Of a stretch of DNA of 64,000 bases, positions 60,852 to 64,000 are shown one piece after another. The stretch spans positions 25,191-89,190 of the forward strand of contig JAFLDE010000008.1 in NCBI GenBank assembly GCA_017302655.1, written 5' to 3'. The DNA is from Burkholderiales bacterium. Lineage in GTDB: Bacteria; Pseudomonadota; Gammaproteobacteria; Burkholderiales; Burkholderiaceae_C. Position 1 is the stretch's first letter, and each line of letters begins with the position of its first letter. The notes below the pieces were generated by a model. That model had not been told where the DNA came from. It saw nothing but the letters and a program-made list of their open reading frames with translations, and did no database searches. The position numbers and the translations under genes are program-made.

Positions 60852-63752
60852 GGCCCTGGCACGGCAGCGCCGCAGCGCCAGCGCCGCCAGCCCCATTGCC
60901 AGCAACAGGGCCGGCGCCGGCTCGGGCACGGCGCTCACCCGCACCGTGCCGTCGAGCCCCAAGCGGCTGAAGTCGACCCGCGCGGCATCCAGCCCCGTCA
61001 CCTGCCATTGGGCGAAGCTGCCCTGCCAGGCACCGAAGTCGAACAGGTCGAAGGTCCCGCCCTGCGACCAGGTGCTGGCATCGCCGCCGAAGTGCAGCGC
61101 CAAGGTGCCACCCGCCACCAGCTGGCCCTGTACCGCCAGCCGCTCAAAGCGAGCCGGGTCGGCCAGGTCCAGCGCCAGGCTCGCCCCGCTCTCGAAGCGC
61201 AACTCGGTCAACGCCATGTGGGTCTGCGGCTGCTCGGGGCGGAACGCACCGTGCAGATGCAGATAGCCCCCGAGGCGGCTGAAGGCGGCGTTGCCGTTGT
61301 CGAAGGCGCCGGGGCCGCTCAGGTCGCCGTGCAGGTGCAGGTGCGCTCCGCGCGCCAGGCTCGCACTGCCCGCCAGCCACAGGTCCCCGGTGATCGTGGC
61401 GTCGTTGTAGACGTTCAGGCCTCCCAGCGCCAACGGGCTGGCCGACACGATGTTGGCAACGCTGAGGTCGAGCAGGCCCAGGCGCACGGGCGGCGCGTAA
61501 TCCAGGCGCAGCGTGCCGCCCCAGACCTCCGCACGCTCCACTTGCAGAGGACCCGCGGCCTGGCCGGCCGTCAGCGCCAGGTCCTCGCCATTGACCACCG
61601 TGATCCGCGGGATGGCCTGCAGCCCCTCGGCTTCGCCGCTACCCGTCACCTGCTGCACGGCCAGCGTGCCGCCGTACTGGGCGAACCGTCCGCCGTCCAG
61701 GCGCAGGGTGTCCAGTTGCACCTGGCCTTGCGGCCGCAGGCTGGCGCGGCCGACCAGCTGCAATTCGTCCAGCTGCAGATCGCCGTTGACGATCAGATCG
61801 CCCCGCGCGCCAACGGCCAAGCGCTCCCCGCTCCAGCGCCCCCCGGCGTCGAGTTGGAGGCGCCCCACCGCGCCGGTCTGCGCCAGCCAGCCCTGCTCGA
61901 CTTGCACCACGCCACCGGTCTGCACCACCATCTCCCCAAGGCCGTTCTGCCCGCCGATCAGCAGGTCCCGCGCCTGCAGGCCGGCCGCAGCGGGGGAGCC
62001 GCTGGCGATCTCGGCGCGGGCGCGGCGGTCGGCGCCATCACCCAGCGTCAACCGATCCGCTTCGAGCCGGCCGTTGGCCTCGATGCGCAGGCGCGTCTCG
62101 CGTGAGCCGCCCAGATCCAGTGCACGGGCCTGCCAGTGCCCGCCGGCCACGAGCAGTTCGGTGTCGGCGGCGCCGCCCACCCGCTCCAGCGGCGTCGTGC
62201 GCGTGTCGAAGCGGGCCCCATCGCTCAGCAGCAGTTGGCCGGCCTGCCAGTCGAGGCCGCCTTCGCGGCGCACCGTGCCGGTCAGCGTCAGCGTGCCGCC
62301 GGCCAATTGCAGGAAGCTGCTCGCGCCCAGGCTCTGCAGTTGCTCCGCCTGCAGCACGCCGCGGCCGTCCACCCGCACCTGTGCTGCGTCGCGAAGGGTG
62401 AGCAGGCCGGCTTGCAGGCGCGCCCCATCCAGCACCTCGACCTGACCGCGGCCGAGCTCCAGGCCGGTGGCCGTGAGCAGGCTGCCGCTCCCGGTCACCA
62501 GGAGCTCGCCGCGACCGCTGGAGAGCGGGCCGGTGCCGAGCGCCAGCTGCCGCACGGCAGCCTGGCCACCGCCGAGCAGCTCCAGGCGACCCACGCCCTC
62601 GACGCCCAGCTGCACGTCGGCTTGCCCACCCGTCCAGCGCCCGCCGGTGTCGATCACCACCAGGCCGCTCACGGCTGCGGCGTCGTCGCTGCGCGCCTTC
62701 GCGCCGATCACCACGTTCTCCAGCGGGAACATCTCGCCGCCCTGGCGCACTTCCAATCGCGCCTCGTCGCGGCGCGACAGCCAGCCCAGGCTGAGGCGGC
62801 TGCCGATCCACTGTGCGCCCGACTCGATGTGCAGCACGCTGCCGTTGCCGTTGTTGACCCCGCCGGCCATGCGCAGGTCGCCCGCGCGCAGGCGCCCGCC
62901 CTCGCTCAGGCGGCCCAGCGCCAGGCTGTCGCCGCCGAAGTCCAGGTCGCCGTCGACGAAGAGTTCGCTGCCGTTGCCGCGCACCACCAGCTCCCCGCCC
63001 AGCACGCTGTTGGAGGCACCCTTGCTCACGCGCAGGTGTCGCGTCGTCACCTGGGCCCCGTCCAGCACCGAGAAGCGCCCGCGCTGCACGTTCACGTTCG
63101 TGCTGGCCTTGAAGCCGGCGCCAGCCCCGACGCCGGACACCTCAATGGCATGACCGAGAGACGGTGTGCCGAGTACGGTGAGGAATCCGTCCACCTCGCT
63201 CAGGTCCAGGCTCCCCCCTGCATGCAGCACCAGCGTGCCGTTGGTCAGCTGCGTCGAGCTCGGCCGCAGCACGGCCCCCTTGCCGACGGTCAAACGACCG
63301 CCCGCCTGCAGAAACTCGCCCGTCACGTGAAGGCCCTGCGGACCGCCCTCCCAGCGCTGGTTGGCGTGCACCTTGAGTTGCGCGCTGATGGTCTGGCGGC
63401 GCAGGCTGTGGTTCACGATGTCGCCGTAGCTGTTGACCATGCCACCGCTGATGTCGAAGCTGGCCGCACCGGCGGCAAAGCTGATGCTTTGCGCGCTGAA
63501 GCCCACCATGTCCACCACCGGGCGCGTGCGCAGGAAGCCGTCAAACACGAGGTGGGCCGGCACGTTGCGCTCCGGCAGGTCAAAGCCCCAGTTGGTGAGC
63601 CCGGTCACCGGATCGCGGTCGGCCACGCCGTTGGTGGTGCCCCGGCCGCTCCACACCAGGGTGGGCGCGGCCTGGCTTGGGGGTGTGAGGGCGGCGCCAG
63701 CGAGTGCGGCGAGGCAGGCCAGGGCGAGAGGACGGATGGCAAGTCGGTGCAT
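60849..63752 (-). CDS. Large beta-solenoid-like PEP-CTERM protein, copy 1
   Basis: Surface protein of 967 residues. Signal peptide MHRLAIRPLALACLAALAGA to QAA is followed by PTLVWSGRGTTNGVADRDPV. A long body of strand-rich repeats has many LxLGxxxxGRLEVxxGG-type turns, resembling beta-helical adhesins. The C-terminal domain (FDLFDFGAWQGSFAQW, GLDAARVDFSRLGLDGTVRV) matches copy 2 and ends SAVPEPAPALLLAMGLAALA and LRRCRARA, the PEP-CTERM anchor. The frame ends in tandem stops TGA TAG. A GGAG site precedes the ATG. Likely role: exosortase-processed matrix or adhesion protein; the exact binding partner is unknown. Confidence 0.85.
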   Translation of the reverse strand: MHRLAIRPLALACLAALAGAALTPPSQAAPTLVWSGRGTTNGVADRDPVTGLTNWGFDLPERNVPAHLVFDGFLRTRPVVDMVGFSAQSISFAAGAASFDISGGMVNSYGDIVNHSLRRQTISAQLKVHANQRWEGGPQGLHVTGEFLQAGGRLTVGKGAVLRPSSTQLTNGTLVLHAGGSLDLSEVDGFLTVLGTPSLGHAIEVSGVGAGAGFKASTNVNVQRGRFSVLDGAQVTTRHLRVSKGASNSVLGGELVVRGNGSELFVDGDLDFGGDSLALGRLSEGGRLRAGDLRMAGGVNNGNGSVLHIESGAQWIGSRLSLGWLSRRDEARLEVRQGGEMFPLENVVIGAKARSDDAAAVSGLVVIDTGGRWTGGQADVQLGVEGVGRLELLGGGQAAVRQLALGTGPLSSGRGELLVTGSGSLLTATGLELGRGQVEVLDGARLQAGLLTLRDAAQVRVDGRGVLQAEQLQSLGASSFLQLAGGTLTLTGTVRREGGLDWQAGQLLLSDGARFDTRTTPLERVGGAADTELLVAGGHWQARALDLGGSRETRLRIEANGRLEADRLTLGDGADRRARAEIASGSPAAAGLQARDLLIGGQNGLGEMVVQTGGVVQVEQGWLAQTGAVGRLQLDAGGRWSGERLAVGARGDLIVNGDLQLDELQLVGRASLRPQGQVQLDTLRLDGGRFAQYGGTLAVQQVTGSGEAEGLQAIPRITVVNGEDLALTAGQAAGPLQVERAEVWGGTLRLDYAPPVRLGLLDLSVANIVSASPLALGGLNVYNDATITGDLWLAGSASLARGAHLHLHGDLSGPGAFDNGNAAFSRLGGYLHLHGAFRPEQPQTHMALTELRFESGASLALDLADPARFERLAVQGQLVAGGTLALHFGGDASTWSQGGTFDLFDFGAWQGSFAQWQVTGLDAARVDFSRLGLDGTVRVSAVPEPAPALLLAMGLAALALRRCRARA

Positions 63753-63824
63753 GGTGGACTCCGTGGGTGAGCGGGCCAGATGGCCCTCTTGGTGCTCAAC
63801 GGAGTTCGGGGCCGCGACCTATCA
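63750..63824 (-). promoter_or_regulatory. Conserved 75-nt leader of PEP-CTERM copy 1
   Basis: Same layout as copy 2: TGATAG, 5 nt, GGCCC, 7 nt, CGTTGA, then hairpin GGGCCA-TC-TGGCCC, GGAG ribosome site and ATG. The hairpin stems differ in sequence from copy 2 while sitting at the same place. Confidence 0.6.
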
Positions 63825-63832
63825 AGGGCGGC

Positions 63833-63855
63833 GCGGGGCCTTGCAAAGGCCCCGC
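63833..63855 (-). terminator. Strong hairpin after the right-edge partial gene
   Basis: GCGGGGCCTT-GCA-AAGGCCCCGC is a perfect 10-bp stem with a 3-nt loop, 28 nt beyond the stop of the partial gene on the minus strand. It lacks a T-run but is likely a transcript end or boundary before the PEP-CTERM operon. Confidence 0.5.
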
Positions 63856-63882
63856 AACCGCCCCTGCGGGGGGGGGTGCCGC

Positions 63883-64000
63883 TCAGCCCAGGCGCTCGAT
63901 GCGATGGCGCAGCGGGTGCGCCGCCGGCAGCCGCCGGGCGTATTCGCGCAGACGCTCGAGCAGCGGAACCGATTCATCCTCTGCCTGGGCCAATACCCGA
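63883..64000 (-). CDS. C-terminal end of an unidentified protein
   Basis: Only the last 38 or so residues are in the window: VLAQAEDESVPLLERLREYA, then RRLPAAHPLRHRIERLG and a TGA stop. The frame is open to the right edge, and codon use resembles the neighbouring genes. The segment is helical and basic; I cannot assign a family. Confidence 0.5.
   Translation of the reverse strand, partial: RVLAQAEDESVPLLERLREYARRLPAAHPLRHRIERLG

Noticed and set aside
60249-62105. 618-codon open frame on the plus strand
   Set aside because: It is antisense to the two large PEP-CTERM genes, whose signal peptides and C-terminal anchors are clear.

Overview
The window is a compact, GC-rich chromosomal segment of a betaproteobacterium. 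Gene content points to the Burkholderiales, probably the Rubrivivax/Leptothrix/Roseateles side. The clues are the sucA-odhB-lpd-zapE order, a fused pabB-pabC, several PEP-CTERM surface proteins with a PEP-CTERM/exosortase-associated acyltransferase, and short GC-rich intergenic palindromes. The placement is inference from gene families; no 16S rRNA or other marker RNA gene is present. I found 49 supported genes, two of them cut by the window edges. I saw no tRNA, rRNA, CRISPR array, insertion sequence or prophage, so this looks like core chromosome with a surface-protein block at the right end.

Layout. 1-4.8 kb: peptidases (dcp, a prolyl oligopeptidase), a coiled-coil periplasmic protein and a small acetyltransferase. 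5-9 kb: a large GGDEF/EAL protein and a FeeM-like N-acyl amino acid synthase. 9.1-11.7 kb: overlapping operon of an M48 protease, pterin carbinolamine dehydratase and rsgA. 11.8-16.6 kb: orn, the pabB-pabC fusion, an Old Yellow Enzyme and a PhoD-type phosphatase. 16.8-20.4 kb: RNA cluster with a DEAD-box helicase carrying a repeat tail, a cold-shock-domain/DUF1294 protein, YchJ and TruC. 20.4-26.4 kb: a 1505-residue hybrid histidine kinase whose start overlaps the stop of gabD. 26.4-30.6 kb: alaS, an acetyltransferase and a PEP-CTERM protein. 30.6-38 kb: a small exported protein, zapE and the 2-oxoglutarate dehydrogenase operon. 38.3-47.1 kb: a 2OG-Fe(II) oxygenase, a cysteine-cluster protein with an unusual start, two orphan peptide-type binding proteins, YitT, AbgT, DUF3297, and a DUF47-Pit phosphate transport pair. 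47.1-57.5 kb: the exosortase-associated acyltransferase, a lipoprotein epimerase, a DsbA-like protein, a secreted S10 peptidase next to a beta-propeller amidohydrolase, MtfA, DUF4395, a TRIC-type channel and a second PEP-CTERM protein. 57.6-64 kb: a patatin downstream of two large paralogous beta-solenoid-like PEP-CTERM proteins, then the tail of an unidentified gene.

The most notable signals are regulatory. A perfect 15-bp-stem intrinsic terminator lies inside the first codons of dcp. The two large PEP-CTERM genes share a 75-nt leader with three matching blocks at identical spacing and a hairpin at the same place but of different sequence; a third PEP-CTERM gene has a hairpin at the same position. 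A Pho-box-like site sits just before the DUF47-pit operon. A 36-bp palindrome lies upstream of sucA, and a nested two-stem palindrome lies between lpd and odhB. Two acyl-transfer enzymes of LuxI/FeeM type hint at N-acyl signal or surface-lipid chemistry linked to the PEP-CTERM system, but no exosortase gene lies in the window.
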